NCBI GenBank assembly: GCA_002840755.1
Contig: PHBZ01000002.1
Location: forward strand, 372,001 to 436,000
Origin: Chloroflexi bacterium HGW-Chloroflexi-10
GTDB taxonomy: Bacteria > Chloroflexota > Anaerolineae > Anaerolineales > Anaerolineaceae
DNA length: 64,000 bases
Direction: 5' to 3'
Below the pieces are notes generated by a model. The model saw only the letters and a program-made list of their open reading frames with translations, was not told where the DNA came from and made no database searches. Shown here in pieces: positions 1 to 9,059 of the stretch (position 1 is its first letter; each line of letters starts with the position of its first letter). The position numbers and the translations under genes were made by a program.

Positions 1-1820
1 TAGGAGGGGAATTTAATGCAATCGTAAAGGATTGGTCAAAAATCCACACTAAAATTGGATTGGTATTCCCGGATATTTACGATATTGGTTTATCAAATCT
101 GGGCATCCAAATTTTGTATGAAAGCATTAACATGCAGCCTAAACTTCTGGCAGAAAGAGTTTATTCCCCTTGGTCAGATATGGAGCAAGCTTTACGCGAC
201 AACAATATACCCTTATTCTCATTAGAATCCAAACATCCATTGGTAGATTTTGATATTCTTGGATTTTCATTACCTTATGAAACACTTTATACCAATGCCT
301 TGAATATTCTGGATTTGGCTCAAATTCCTATTCGCTCTGCTGATCGAAACGAAAACCATCCTTTGGTTATTTCCGGAGGTCATGCTTCCTATAATCCTGA
401 ACCTATCGCACCTTTTTTTGACGCAGTTCTGTTGGGAGAAGGTGAAGAGATTATCTTTGATTTGATTGCAGTGTATCAGGATTGGAAAGACAATCACCAG
501 CCGCGGCAATTACTGCTGGAGAGGATCAGTCAGATCCCTGGTGTATACGTACCTTCATTTTACGAACCGCTATATCATGAAGATGGAACTATTAAGCAAA
601 TTGTCAAAACCAATAAAAAATCACCAGAAAAAATCACAAAACGAATAATGGGAAAGCTTCCTTTAGCACCGACAAAATTCATTGTGCCTTCCATCGGTGT
701 TGTCCATAATCGAATTGCCATCGAGATCATGCGTGGTTGCACCCGTGGATGCCGTTTTTGCCATGCTGGCATGATTAACCGTCCAATCCGCGAGAGAAGC
801 GTTGAGGAGATTCTTGAGACGATAGATGTTGCCATGAAAAACACAGGATTTGAGGAAATTGCCTTATTGTCGCTGTCATCCTCAGATTATTCCCATATTT
901 TGGAACTGGTGGATAGTATCGGCAAAAAATTTGCCGGCAGGAATTTAACTGTGTCCTTACCCTCACTAAGAATTGATAGTTTTTCCGTCGAGCTTATGGA
1001 GAAACTGAAAGGATCACGGCAGGGAGGTTTTACCCTTGCTCCTGAAGCTGCAACAGATAGAATGCGTGCAATTATTAATAAGCCAATATCCGAAGAACAG
1101 TTATTAGCCACAACCAGAGAAATTTACAAACGTGGCTGGCATACTATCAAACTCTATTTTATGATCGGTCATCCGTCTGAAACGATTGAAGATGTTCAGG
1201 CAATCGTAAATTTATGCAAGCGAGTTATTTACGAAGGGACTCGTATCATCGGTAAACGCGCCCAATTAAATGCCGGTGTTTCAACATTTGTTCCTAAACC
1301 GCACACTCCGTTTCAGTGGGTCTCTTGTGATGACCAACAGACCATAAGAGAAAAACAAAATTTGTTGCGACATGAATTGCGAGGTCCTGGTTTGAAATTA
1401 AACTGGACAGATCCCCATGAAACCATGTTGGAAGCCTGGCTTTCCCGTGGTGATCGACGTATGGCAGATATTATCGAGGGGGCATGGAGGAAGGGAGCAA
1501 AATTTGATGCATGGCAGGATCACCAAAATTATGAACTCTGGATGCAAGCTTTTTCGGAAAATGAAATCGATCCGGCCTTTTATACTCATCGAAAAAGACC
1601 TATTGATGAAATATTTCCTTGGGATCATATCTCACCTGGTGTTAATAAATCTTTTATCCTTGAAGAGTTTCAAAATAGTCAGTCTCAAATTTTACGCAAT
1701 GACTGCCGGGAACAATGCTATGCCTGTGGCATTATTCAAAATTTCAAAGAAATTCGTAGTGAAAATCCCGGAATGATATGGAAATGTCCGGATGTTAAGA
1801 AAACAACGAGGGTTGCATGA
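1..1820 (+). CDS. TIGR03960-family B12-binding/radical SAM protein (5' partial)
   Basis: The reading frame is open from the first base: codons from position 3 read GGEFNAIVKDWSK, upstream of the first in-window start-like codon at 60, and this matches the family N-terminus, so the gene begins left of the window. A B12-binding-like N-terminal region is followed by a radical SAM core whose cluster motif is RGCTRGCRFC (CxxxCxxC, encoded near 736-765). A Cys-rich C-terminal tail (CREQCYACG) follows. The family is a radical SAM enzyme of unknown substrate, normally paired with DUF2344, and that gene follows with an ATGA overlap. Function is inferred to be RNA or protein modification; the substrate is not known. 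Confidence 0.9.
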   Translation, partial: GGEFNAIVKDWSKIHTKIGLVFPDIYDIGLSNLGIQILYESINMQPKLLAERVYSPWSDMEQALRDNNIPLFSLESKHPLVDFDILGFSLPYETLYTNALNILDLAQIPIRSADRNENHPLVISGGHASYNPEPIAPFFDAVLLGEGEEIIFDLIAVYQDWKDNHQPRQLLLERISQIPGVYVPSFYEPLYHEDGTIKQIVKTNKKSPEKITKRIMGKLPLAPTKFIVPSIGVVHNRIAIEIMRGCTRGCRFCHAGMINRPIRERSVEEILETIDVAMKNTGFEEIALLSLSSSDYSHILELVDSIGKKFAGRNLTVSLPSLRIDSFSVELMEKLKGSRQGGFTLAPEAATDRMRAIINKPISEEQLLATTREIYKRGWHTIKLYFMIGHPSETIEDVQAIVNLCKRVIYEGTRIIGKRAQLNAGVSTFVPKPHTPFQWVSCDDQQTIREKQNLLRHELRGPGLKLNWTDPHETMLEAWLSRGDRRMADIIEGAWRKGAKFDAWQDHQNYELWMQAFSENEIDPAFYTHRKRPIDEIFPWDHISPGVNKSFILEEFQNSQSQILRNDCREQCYACGIIQNFKEIRSENPGMIWKCPDVKKTTRVA

Positions 1821-2491
1821 AACTTCGATACCGCATTACATATAAAAAAAATCAAGCCATGCGTTATACCTCCAGCCTGGATTTGCACAAAGTATGGGAA
1901 CGTTCTTTTCGACGAGCCAATCTTCCGCTGGCATACAGTCAGGGGTATCATCCCCAACCTAAGCTCCAGCCTGCAATTTCTTTGCCGCTGGGTTTTTTGG
2001 GAGAAAATGAACTTCTGGATATTTACTTAACTGAAGAAGTTCCTCTTTTAGACTTGATGCAAAGGATTTCTTCAAATGTTCCCAACGGTCTGGAAATACT
2101 CAGCGTATCACAAGTGTTAGAAAATGAACCTGCATTGCAAGTACAGGCAATGTCATCATACTACCGTGTGATTTTATTGGAACCCCAGAACGAAAATGTT
2201 ATTCAATCAAACATAGATTTATTTTTATCATCCACCTCTTTGATTCGTGAAAGGCGTGGCAAACAATATGACCTCCGTCCCCTGGTTTTTGATATAAAAA
2301 TCCAGAAAAATACTGCTCCTTTAGAATTATGGATTCACCTATGCACAAAAGAATCGGCTTCTGGAAGACCGGAAGAAGTCCTGAACGTGTTAGGTATACC
2401 TTTCCAACTCACCCGAATTATCCGAACCGAAATCCTTCTTTCAAACACACAGGAAATTACCAAACCAGATAATTGTTATGAACACAATTAG
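1817..2491 (+). CDS. DUF2344 (TIGR03936) radical SAM-associated protein
   Basis: This 224-residue protein starts at an ATG that overlaps the stop of the upstream radical SAM gene (ATGA). The N-terminus (RYRITYKKNQAMRYTSSLD, then FRRANLPLAYSQGYHPQPK) is the typical DUF2344 signature, with the SQGxHPxPK block conserved. In many bacteria this protein is adjacent or fused to the TIGR03960 protein, so the two probably act in one modification reaction. The usual ribonuclease E/G-type gene does not follow; a TrmH-like methyltransferase overlaps its end by 14 bases. The biochemical role is unknown. Confidence 0.88.
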   Translation: MKLRYRITYKKNQAMRYTSSLDLHKVWERSFRRANLPLAYSQGYHPQPKLQPAISLPLGFLGENELLDIYLTEEVPLLDLMQRISSNVPNGLEILSVSQVLENEPALQVQAMSSYYRVILLEPQNENVIQSNIDLFLSSTSLIRERRGKQYDLRPLVFDIKIQKNTAPLELWIHLCTKESASGRPEEVLNVLGIPFQLTRIIRTEILLSNTQEITKPDNCYEHN

Positions 2492-3176
2492 TAAAAATAA
2501 ATATCTCATTCGTGCTTGTCCCAATCCGGACTGCAATTTTCGGTTTCCAGCTCCTGATCAATCGGGAATTGGGGTTCAATGTCCCAAATGCAAGTCGTTA
2601 ACTCTGATTAAACATGAATTTAACCTGAATCAGGAAGCAATTTCGCAAATTTCGGAGGTGCATAGTAACCCAAAAGCGAACTTTGAAGTGATTCTGGATA
2701 ACATTCGCTCAACATTCAATGTGGGTGCGATGTTCCGTACATCCGATGGAGCTGGTGTCAGAAAAATTCACCTATGTGGAATTACGGCACTTCCACAACA
2801 CAAAAAAATCCATAAAACAGCGTTAGGTGCAGAAACATCAGTTCCCTTCGAATATCATCTTAACGGTATCGTAGCGGTTAATCAGTTAAAAGAACAAGGA
2901 TTTAGGATTTGGGCCCTCGAAAAAACTAGTATTTCGCGACCATTGGAAGAATTTCATTTCAGAGAGGATATAGGTCCCGTGGCAATGGTAGTCGGAAATG
3001 AAGTAATAGGTGTAGATCCTGATATTTTGAAATTATGTGACGATCATATCCACATACCTATGTCCGGTGTTAAAGGATCTTTGAACGTAGCAATCGCCTT
3101 TGGAATTGCCGTTTATCAATTACTCGGTTTTCAGGATTCTACTGGGAATGGTAAAATTTCAGGCAACCTTTACTAA
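2478..3176 (+). CDS. TrmH/SpoU-family RNA methyltransferase with N-terminal zinc ribbon
   Basis: The 232-residue product has an N-terminal zinc ribbon (two Cys pairs, CPNPDC and CPKC, roughly residues 13-40) and a SPOUT domain from about residue 60. All three SpoU motifs are visible: NIRSTFNVGAMFRT (motif 1, with the catalytic-type Arg), VVGNEVIGVD (motif 2) and IPMSGVKGSLNVAIAFG (motif 3, cofactor knot). The family 2'-O-methylates ribose in tRNA or rRNA using SAM; the exact target cannot be read from sequence. It overlaps the preceding DUF2344 gene, so it is co-transcribed with the radical SAM pair, suggesting an RNA-modification operon. Confidence 0.88.
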   Translation: MNTISKNKYLIRACPNPDCNFRFPAPDQSGIGVQCPKCKSLTLIKHEFNLNQEAISQISEVHSNPKANFEVILDNIRSTFNVGAMFRTSDGAGVRKIHLCGITALPQHKKIHKTALGAETSVPFEYHLNGIVAVNQLKEQGFRIWALEKTSISRPLEEFHFREDIGPVAMVVGNEVIGVDPDILKLCDDHIHIPMSGVKGSLNVAIAFGIAVYQLLGFQDSTGNGKISGNLY

Positions 3177-3196
3177 AACCACAGGAGAGATTTCCC

Positions 3197-4258
3197 ATGC
3201 CAATCTATGAATATGTGTGTACAGATTGTGGTAAAAAATTCGATCTCTTACGCAGCTATTCAAAAGCAGATGAGCCGGCAGAATGTAAAAACTGCCATTC
3301 ATTTAATTCAAAAAGAGCCTTGTCGCTATTTAATGCAAAATCTGAAGGCCGCAGCATAACCAGTTCAGGGTGTGATTCATGCAACGGAGGCTCTTGTGGT
3401 TCTTGTCATCATTTGGAGATTACAGTGAATCATTTTGAAAATAAAAATGTTTTAATCACCGGTGGTTCTAGTGGCATAGGTTTTGCTTTGGCAAAGCTAT
3501 TTTTGCAAAATGATGCTCGTGTCTGGATTATTGCCCGGGACGAAAACAAGTTAAAAAATGCTGTAAAAGAGCTTTCACAAATCAACTCATTTTGCAAATA
3601 TTTTGTTGCAGATGTCTCAAATATTGACGCCGTAAATAAGATGTTCAATAATCTCCAGGGAGAAACAGATAAAATTGATTTTTTGATCAACTGCGCCGGT
3701 GTGGCCTATCCAGGTGAATTTGAACGAATGGAACTCGAAAAATTTCATTGGCTTATGGATATCAATTTTTTTGGTACGGTAAATGTAATTAAAACTTGCC
3801 TCCCTCTCTTACGAAGTGGCGCGCACATCATTAACGTGTCATCTATGGCTGGTTTATTAGGCGTTTATGGATATACAGCGTATGGTGCTTCCAAATATGC
3901 TGTTCGTGGTTTCTCAGATGCTTTACGTAGTGAATTAAAGTTAAAAAATATCAACGTGTCCATTGTTTATCCACCAGATACTGATACTCCTCAACTCGAA
4001 TTTGAGAATCAGTTTAAGCCAGCTATTACCAAAGAGATTGCTGGTTCAGCAAACCCCATGAGCGTTTCTTCTGTAGCTCAAGAGATTTTTAATGGAATTC
4101 TGAAAAAGAATTATATTATCATCCCGGGCTTTGAAAACAAGTTGCTTTATTTCGCCAGTAATTTTCTGGGTAAATGGGTTTATCCCATCATGGATTTGAC
4201 AATTTCGAATGTTGTAAAGAAATTGAATCAAAAGAAAAAATCAAGTGATTTATCATAA
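3197..4258 (+). CDS. FmdB zinc-ribbon fused to short-chain dehydrogenase (3-ketosphinganine reductase-like)
   Basis: Residues 1-75 are a complete FmdB-type zinc ribbon (MPIYEYVCTDCGKKFD, later CKNC, then a Cys/Gly-rich tail). Without any stop the frame continues into a classical SDR: Rossmann motif TGGSSGIG, NNAG-like INCAG, catalytic Ser (NVSSMAG) and YxxxK (YGASK). The segment SIVYPPDTDTPQ resembles 3-dehydrosphinganine reductases. An in-frame GTG at 3425 with a GGAG box at 3415-3418 could start a free SDR, so the gene may yield a fusion, two products, or reflect a lost stop codon. It sits just after the methyltransferase gene; its 3' end overlaps the convergent ctaA by 71 bases. Confidence 0.85.
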   Translation: MPIYEYVCTDCGKKFDLLRSYSKADEPAECKNCHSFNSKRALSLFNAKSEGRSITSSGCDSCNGGSCGSCHHLEITVNHFENKNVLITGGSSGIGFALAKLFLQNDARVWIIARDENKLKNAVKELSQINSFCKYFVADVSNIDAVNKMFNNLQGETDKIDFLINCAGVAYPGEFERMELEKFHWLMDINFFGTVNVIKTCLPLLRSGAHIINVSSMAGLLGVYGYTAYGASKYAVRGFSDALRSELKLKNINVSIVYPPDTDTPQLEFENQFKPAITKEIAGSANPMSVSSVAQEIFNGILKKNYIIIPGFENKLLYFASNFLGKWVYPIMDLTISNVVKKLNQKKKSSDLS

Positions 4259-5135
4259 AAACGTATAAGATCCAGATTAGATCTGCAACAAAAAGATGAA
4301 CGATCTGCATCCAGATTGGCGCTAAGAGCAATACATTTAATCCGCCAAGAAATAATTGAGTTACGTAAACAATTGAAAAGAGTTTTAAATAGTGTCTATA
4401 AAATGAGGTACTGTCTTCTCTCTTTCCAAATCGGTGGAAAAAATATAGTCCAATTGCAATAATTACTGCAATTATTGGATGATAAACGCGTAAATTAAGC
4501 AAAAAGTGAACTGATGTTGATAAATCTTGTTGAATTCCTTCTAATATTGATGTCGACGGAAACAGCGTGTCTCCTAAAGCCGTTATCGCACCACTGGCTC
4601 CTAATAACAATAAAGCAACGGTTACTATGCTATATAACCATAGCCATTTCTTTGATCCTGAAATTTCCGTTGGTTCGCCTAACCTTGACCATTCAAAAAC
4701 TAGGACATTACTCGCCAGTAATAAAAATGTATTAATCAAATGAATGGCTATGACAATCGCCCTGGCAAGCGAATCGTTGTCAGCAGTCAAATGAAATAAA
4801 ACCAGACCCGCACCGACAAGGGCTTCTACTAACGTAAACCCCACAACTGCAATGGCTGCTTTACGAATTTTGCTATTCCTGGGAAAAATACGAAAAGCAA
4901 ATAACAATAACAAAAAGACAAAAATTATGGTAATCCCACTGGTTACTCGATGTGTAAATTCTATATAGGTTTCAATCTGTGCATTCACGGGCAGAACGGT
5001 ACCATTACAAGATGGCCAATGCGCCCCACATCCGGCACCGGATCCACTTGCCCTAACAAAAGCCCCAAATAAGATGACAAAAACGTTATAAATCAAAACA
5101 AAAAAAGCAAATTTCGAAAATTTTCTTTGATGCAT
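4188..5135 (-). CDS. ctaA: heme A synthase (CtaA/COX15 family)
   Basis: CtaA oxidises the C8 methyl of heme O to make heme A for aa3-type cytochrome oxidases; it is an integral membrane enzyme. The protein (315 residues) shows about eight hydrophobic segments, the conserved Cys pair in SGAGCGAHWPSC between helices 1 and 2, and His ligands in FTHRVTSG, AIHLINTF and VYHPIIAV. I chose the ATG at 5135 (MHQRKFSKF) because it is preceded by AGGAG, rather than an upstream alternative start ten codons earlier. No ctaB or oxidase gene is nearby. The gene converges on and overlaps the SDR gene. Its presence suggests a capacity for oxygen respiration. Confidence 0.88.
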   Translation of the reverse strand: MHQRKFSKFAFFVLIYNVFVILFGAFVRASGSGAGCGAHWPSCNGTVLPVNAQIETYIEFTHRVTSGITIIFVFLLLLFAFRIFPRNSKIRKAAIAVVGFTLVEALVGAGLVLFHLTADNDSLARAIVIAIHLINTFLLLASNVLVFEWSRLGEPTEISGSKKWLWLYSIVTVALLLLGASGAITALGDTLFPSTSILEGIQQDLSTSVHFLLNLRVYHPIIAVIIAIGLYFFHRFGKREDSTSFYRHYLKLFSIVYVTQLFLGGLNVLLLAPIWMQIVHLFVADLIWILYVFMINHLIFSFDSISLQHSKLSNP

Positions 5136-5246
5136 GGCAATCTCCTGAAATAATTCTAACAACACACCTCATTGTTTGTTCTTTTTTGTACAAATTATTA
5201 CTCCAAGCGAATGACATTTACCGTTAATGTTCATCCGAAAATCAAT

Positions 5247-5274
5247 TTTGATAAAAACTTCAATATGATATACT
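5247..5274 (+). promoter_or_regulatory. putative sigma-70 promoter for argF-rocD
   Basis: A -35-like TTTGAT (5247-5252) and a -10 TATACT (5269-5274) are separated by 16 bases, about 45 bases before the argF start. No arginine-box palindrome was obvious. Assignment is by pattern only. Confidence 0.4.
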
Positions 5275-5317
5275 GCATTGGATGTAATCCCAATTTATTC
5301 ATTGAGTAGGAGAGCAA

Positions 5318-6244
5318 ATGAAAAAAGATTTTATCGCCGTCTCAGACTTTTCCTCAACTGAATTGCAGGAAATGCTTGACCTTGCAATTCAGTTAAAAAA
5401 GGAATGGAAAGCAGGCGGAAATCGTCCCATATTACATAATAAAACTATGGCGATGATATTCCAGAAACCCAGTTTAAGAACCCGGGTAAGTTTTGATATG
5501 GCTATGCGCCATGTAGGTGGTGATGCGCTTTATCTTTCACCCAGTGAAATTGGATTAGGCAAACGAGAATCAATTGCTGATGTTGCCCGTGTAATTGCTG
5601 GCTATGTGGATGTCATCATGGCGCGCGTTTTTGATCATGAACATGTTGTCCAACTTGCTCAATGGGCAGATATCCCTGTTATCAATGGCCTGAGTGATTA
5701 CAACCATCCCTGCCAGGCAATGGCTGACGCCCTGACAATACTTGAAAATTTTGGAACATTAAAGGGATTGAATGTGGTTTTCATCGGTGATGGCAATAAT
5801 GTAGCAGTTTCTTTAATGCACATTTGTACCAAACTAGGTGCAAATTTCACCCACACCGGGCCTGAAGATTATGATATTTTGCCTTCGGCTATAGACCTGG
5901 CAAAATCTTTTGCTAGTGAAAGTGGCAGTCAGATAAAATTTAATCGGGATCCGTATGCGGCAGTAAAAGATGCACATGTGATTTATACAGACACCTGGAC
6001 CTCAATGGGACAGGAAGAAGAAGCCAAAAAACGCGAAGCTGTCTTCCCTCCCTATCAGGTAAATGAGAATTTGGTTAACACAGCCGATAAGGATGCCATT
6101 GTTTTGCACTGCTTACCTGCACACCGTGGCCAGGAAATTACAGATGATGTCGCAGATGGACCTCATTCACGTTTATTCCCTCAGGCACACAATCGCCTGC
6201 ATGCCCAAAAAGCAATAATCGTAAAATTGTTGGGAAAGGAATAA
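5318..6244 (+). CDS. argF: ornithine carbamoyltransferase
   Basis: Transfers the carbamoyl group of carbamoyl phosphate to ornithine, giving citrulline in arginine synthesis (or the reverse in arginine catabolism). At 308 residues it has the usual length. The carbamoyl-phosphate loop is FQKPSLRTRVSFD, where the usual STRTR is SLRTR; the family signature LSPSEIGLGKRES, the HPCQ motif and the C-terminal HCLPAHRG ornithine-binding loop are intact. An AGGAG box precedes the ATG. The next gene, ornithine aminotransferase, begins one base after the stop, so the two share an operon centred on ornithine. Confidence 0.95.
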   Translation: MKKDFIAVSDFSSTELQEMLDLAIQLKKEWKAGGNRPILHNKTMAMIFQKPSLRTRVSFDMAMRHVGGDALYLSPSEIGLGKRESIADVARVIAGYVDVIMARVFDHEHVVQLAQWADIPVINGLSDYNHPCQAMADALTILENFGTLKGLNVVFIGDGNNVAVSLMHICTKLGANFTHTGPEDYDILPSAIDLAKSFASESGSQIKFNRDPYAAVKDAHVIYTDTWTSMGQEEEAKKREAVFPPYQVNENLVNTADKDAIVLHCLPAHRGQEITDDVADGPHSRLFPQAHNRLHAQKAIIVKLLGKE

Positions 6245-6245
6245 A

Positions 6246-7448
6246 ATGAATTCACAAGACTATATTCAAATCGAAGAAAAATATGGCGCGCACAATTACC
6301 ACCCTTTAGATGTCGTAATTGAACGTGGTGAAGGAGTTTGGGTCTATGATGTTGATGGAAACAAATATCTCGATTGCCTAAGTGCCTACTCTGCTCTAAA
6401 CCAGGGCCATGTTCACCCCGAAATTTTGAATGCTTTAGTTGAGCAAGCAAAAAAAGTCACACTGACATCCCGCGCTTTTCGCAATGAACAACTTCCTTTG
6501 ATGTATAAAGAACTTTCTGAAATGACCGGGTACGAAATGTCCATCCCTATGAACAGCGGCGCTGAAGCAGTAGAAACAGCTGTTAAACTTGTACGTAAAT
6601 GGGCTTATCAAACCAAAAAAATTCCGTATTATCAGGCAGAAATCATTGTTGCTGAAGGAAATTTCCACGGTCGCACAATTTCAATTGTTTCCTTCTCTAC
6701 TGAAGAATATTACAAAAAAGAATTCGGTCCCTTTACACCTGGTTTTAAGACTGTGCCTTATGGCGATATTGAAGCCCTTCGCCAGGCAATTACCCCGAAT
6801 ACGGCTGCATTTATGGTGGAACCCATCCAGGGAGAAGGTGGAGTAATTATTCCCCCAACTGGCTATTTAAAAACAGCTGCCGCAATTTGTAAAGAAAACA
6901 ATGTCCTTTTTGTTGCGGATGAAATTCAAACCGGACTTGGTCGCACCGGAAAATTATTCGCTTCCGATTATGAAAATGTCCGCCCCGACATAGTTATAAT
7001 AGGAAAGGCGTTATCTGGTGGTTTTTATCCTGTCTCTGCTGTTTTAGCAGACACACCGATAATGGGATTGTTTCAACCTGGTGAACACGGTTCCACATTT
7101 GGAGGAAATCCTTTAGGTGCTGCTGTTGCTCGTGCCGCGCTTAAAGTGATTCGTGATGAGAATTTGGTTGAAAAATCTGCTGAACTAGGCGATTATTTCA
7201 TCGAAAGATTGATGGAAATCCCTAGCAAACATGTCAAAGAAGTCCGTGGCCGTGGTCTTTTAATAGGCGTGGAATTACTTCCCTCAGCAAAAGGAGCCAG
7301 AAGATTTTGCGAAAAGCTAAAGAGCATGGGGATTCTTGCCAAAGAGACCCACGATAATGTGATTCGCTTTGCTCCGCCCTTGATCATTACCAAAGAAGTG
7401 ATTGACTGGTCCATACCGATTATTCAGGAAACATTAATGATGGAATAA
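6246..7448 (+). CDS. rocD: ornithine aminotransferase
   Basis: This PLP enzyme converts ornithine and 2-oxoglutarate to glutamate-5-semialdehyde and glutamate. The 400-residue protein starts with the family N-terminus (EKYGAHNYHPL), carries the cofactor-binding region MNSGAEAVETAVK, the Asp of VADEIQTGLGRTG and the Schiff-base Lys in IIGKALSGGFYPVSA. It is one base downstream of argF, so ornithine can be directed either to citrulline or to proline/glutamate. A strong intrinsic terminator follows. Close relatives such as acetylornithine aminotransferase are less likely because the RocD-specific N-terminus and SGGFYPVSAVLA segment are present. Confidence 0.93.
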   Translation: MNSQDYIQIEEKYGAHNYHPLDVVIERGEGVWVYDVDGNKYLDCLSAYSALNQGHVHPEILNALVEQAKKVTLTSRAFRNEQLPLMYKELSEMTGYEMSIPMNSGAEAVETAVKLVRKWAYQTKKIPYYQAEIIVAEGNFHGRTISIVSFSTEEYYKKEFGPFTPGFKTVPYGDIEALRQAITPNTAAFMVEPIQGEGGVIIPPTGYLKTAAAICKENNVLFVADEIQTGLGRTGKLFASDYENVRPDIVIIGKALSGGFYPVSAVLADTPIMGLFQPGEHGSTFGGNPLGAAVARAALKVIRDENLVEKSAELGDYFIERLMEIPSKHVKEVRGRGLLIGVELLPSAKGARRFCEKLKSMGILAKETHDNVIRFAPPLIITKEVIDWSIPIIQETLMME

Positions 7449-7453
7449 CAGAC

Positions 7454-7486
7454 AAAAGGTCGGGTTAATCACCGACCTTTTTCTTT
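7454..7486 (+). terminator. rho-independent terminator after rocD
   Basis: A perfect ten-base-pair stem AAAAGGTCGG / CCGACCTTTT (7454-7463 and 7472-7481) with an eight-base loop is followed by a T-rich run. It lies six bases after the rocD stop. Confidence 0.9.
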
Positions 7487-7568
7487 TAACCTACAAATCA
7501 GGTTTTCAACGGGAACTTTGATTTATAATTAGTTACTATGGAATAACTTTCGGATATGAGGTGTCAGT

Positions 7569-9017
7569 ATGGAAAGAAGAGCAAAAATTGTAGCGACATT
7601 GGGGCCGAGCAGTGATAATGAAGCTGCGCTGAAAAAATTAGTGCTTGCCGGTATGGATATTGCCCGATTAAACTTCTCGCACGGAACCCATGAAGAGCAT
7701 ATAAAAAGAATCCAAACCATTCGCAAAGTATCCGAAGAACTTCAAAAGCCCATAACAATTCTGCAGGACCTGCAAGGACCCAAATTACGCGTGGGAATCT
7801 TACCACCTGATGGTATTCTACTGGTGAAAGATCAAATCGTGGCTCTGACACCGGTTGATGAAGAAAGCAATGCCATTGAAGAGAATATAACCATATTACC
7901 ATTGGACGTGCCTAACCTGGCCCGTGCTGTAAATATTGGTAACCGGATTCTTTTAGATGATGGGAACCTGGAAATGGAAACCACCAAAGTGGTAGGTAAC
8001 TGTGTCTATGCTCGAGTCATTCTGGGTGGTAAACTATCATCTCACAAAGGCGTAAATCTGCCGGGAACAGACTTAAAAATTCCCGGATTTACACCAAAAG
8101 ACCGCGCAGATCTGGAATTTGGTCTGGCGCATGGTATCGACGTTGTAGCCATTTCTTTTGTTTGCGGTCCTGAAGATGTTTTGGAAGTAAAAGCTGCGAT
8201 ACAAGAAATGGCTCCAGGAAAATTTCCACCTCCGGTTATCGCAAAATTGGAAAGACCCCAGGCAATTGAAAATCTGGAAGCAATTATTGAAGTTGCCGAT
8301 GGCGTTATGGTCGCACGAGGAGATTTAGGGGTAGAAACATCACCATCCTCTGTACCAATTTTCCAAAAAATGATTATTGATGCCGCCTTCAGGCATGCAA
8401 AAGTAGTAATAACTGCCACGCAAATGCTTGACTCTATGATTAATAACCCACGCCCAACCCGCGCTGAAGCTTCTGATGTAGCCAATGCGGTTCTTGATGG
8501 AACCGATGCGGTAATGCTTTCTGGTGAAACTGCTGTAGGCAAATACCCTGTCGAAGCAGTAGCTATGATGGATTCAATCATAAAAGAAGCTGAAGCAAAT
8601 TTTGACCAGTGGGGGTATGCGGGTAAACAGCCGTTGGAACAAACCAGAGTAGACGCCGTGGCGATTACCCGGGCTGCCGGAGAGTTGGCTTATGACCGTG
8701 ATGTAGCTTATATAGCCGTCCTCACACAATCTGGCAAGACCGCAAAATTAATGTCAAAAGTACATCCAAAAGTGCCTATCCTGGCATTTACAACCGAATT
8801 AAAAACATATCGCAACTTATCTTTATACTGGGGCGTAAAACCATTTCAGGTCCCACATGCAACGACAATTGAAGATATGGTCGCTTTTGTAGAAGAAGCT
8901 ATCATTGCCAGCACACCGGTCAAATCCGGGCAACAGATTATTTTTGTTGCAAGTTTACCCATGGGCGATATGCGCCCACCAAATTTCCTTTTATTGCATA
9001 CGATTGGCACTTATTAA
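7569..9017 (+). CDS. pyk: pyruvate kinase
   Basis: Converts phosphoenolpyruvate and ADP to pyruvate and ATP in glycolysis. The 482-residue length is normal. The N-terminus RRAKIVATLGPSSDN, the substrate-loop RLNFSHGTHEEH, the active-site Lys region PPVIAKLERPQAIENLE, MVARGDLGVE and the MLSGETAVGKYPVEAV signature are present; the C-terminal allosteric domain runs from about residue 360. A TATAAT box at 7524-7529 and a GAGGTG box nine bases before the ATG support the start. It is its own transcription unit between the rocD terminator and the sulfurtransferase gene, which may be co-transcribed. Confidence 0.96.
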   Translation: MERRAKIVATLGPSSDNEAALKKLVLAGMDIARLNFSHGTHEEHIKRIQTIRKVSEELQKPITILQDLQGPKLRVGILPPDGILLVKDQIVALTPVDEESNAIEENITILPLDVPNLARAVNIGNRILLDDGNLEMETTKVVGNCVYARVILGGKLSSHKGVNLPGTDLKIPGFTPKDRADLEFGLAHGIDVVAISFVCGPEDVLEVKAAIQEMAPGKFPPPVIAKLERPQAIENLEAIIEVADGVMVARGDLGVETSPSSVPIFQKMIIDAAFRHAKVVITATQMLDSMINNPRPTRAEASDVANAVLDGTDAVMLSGETAVGKYPVEAVAMMDSIIKEAEANFDQWGYAGKQPLEQTRVDAVAITRAAGELAYDRDVAYIAVLTQSGKTAKLMSKVHPKVPILAFTTELKTYRNLSLYWGVKPFQVPHATTIEDMVAFVEEAIIASTPVKSGQQIIFVASLPMGDMRPPNFLLLHTIGTY

Positions 9018-9059
9018 ACAGCATTCTCAATAGATAAAAATACAGGATCCACAATAGAA

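Noticed and set aside
8042..8581. 179-residue minus-strand ORF
   Set aside because: It lies entirely inside pyk in antisense and has no family match; the pyk reading is unambiguous.
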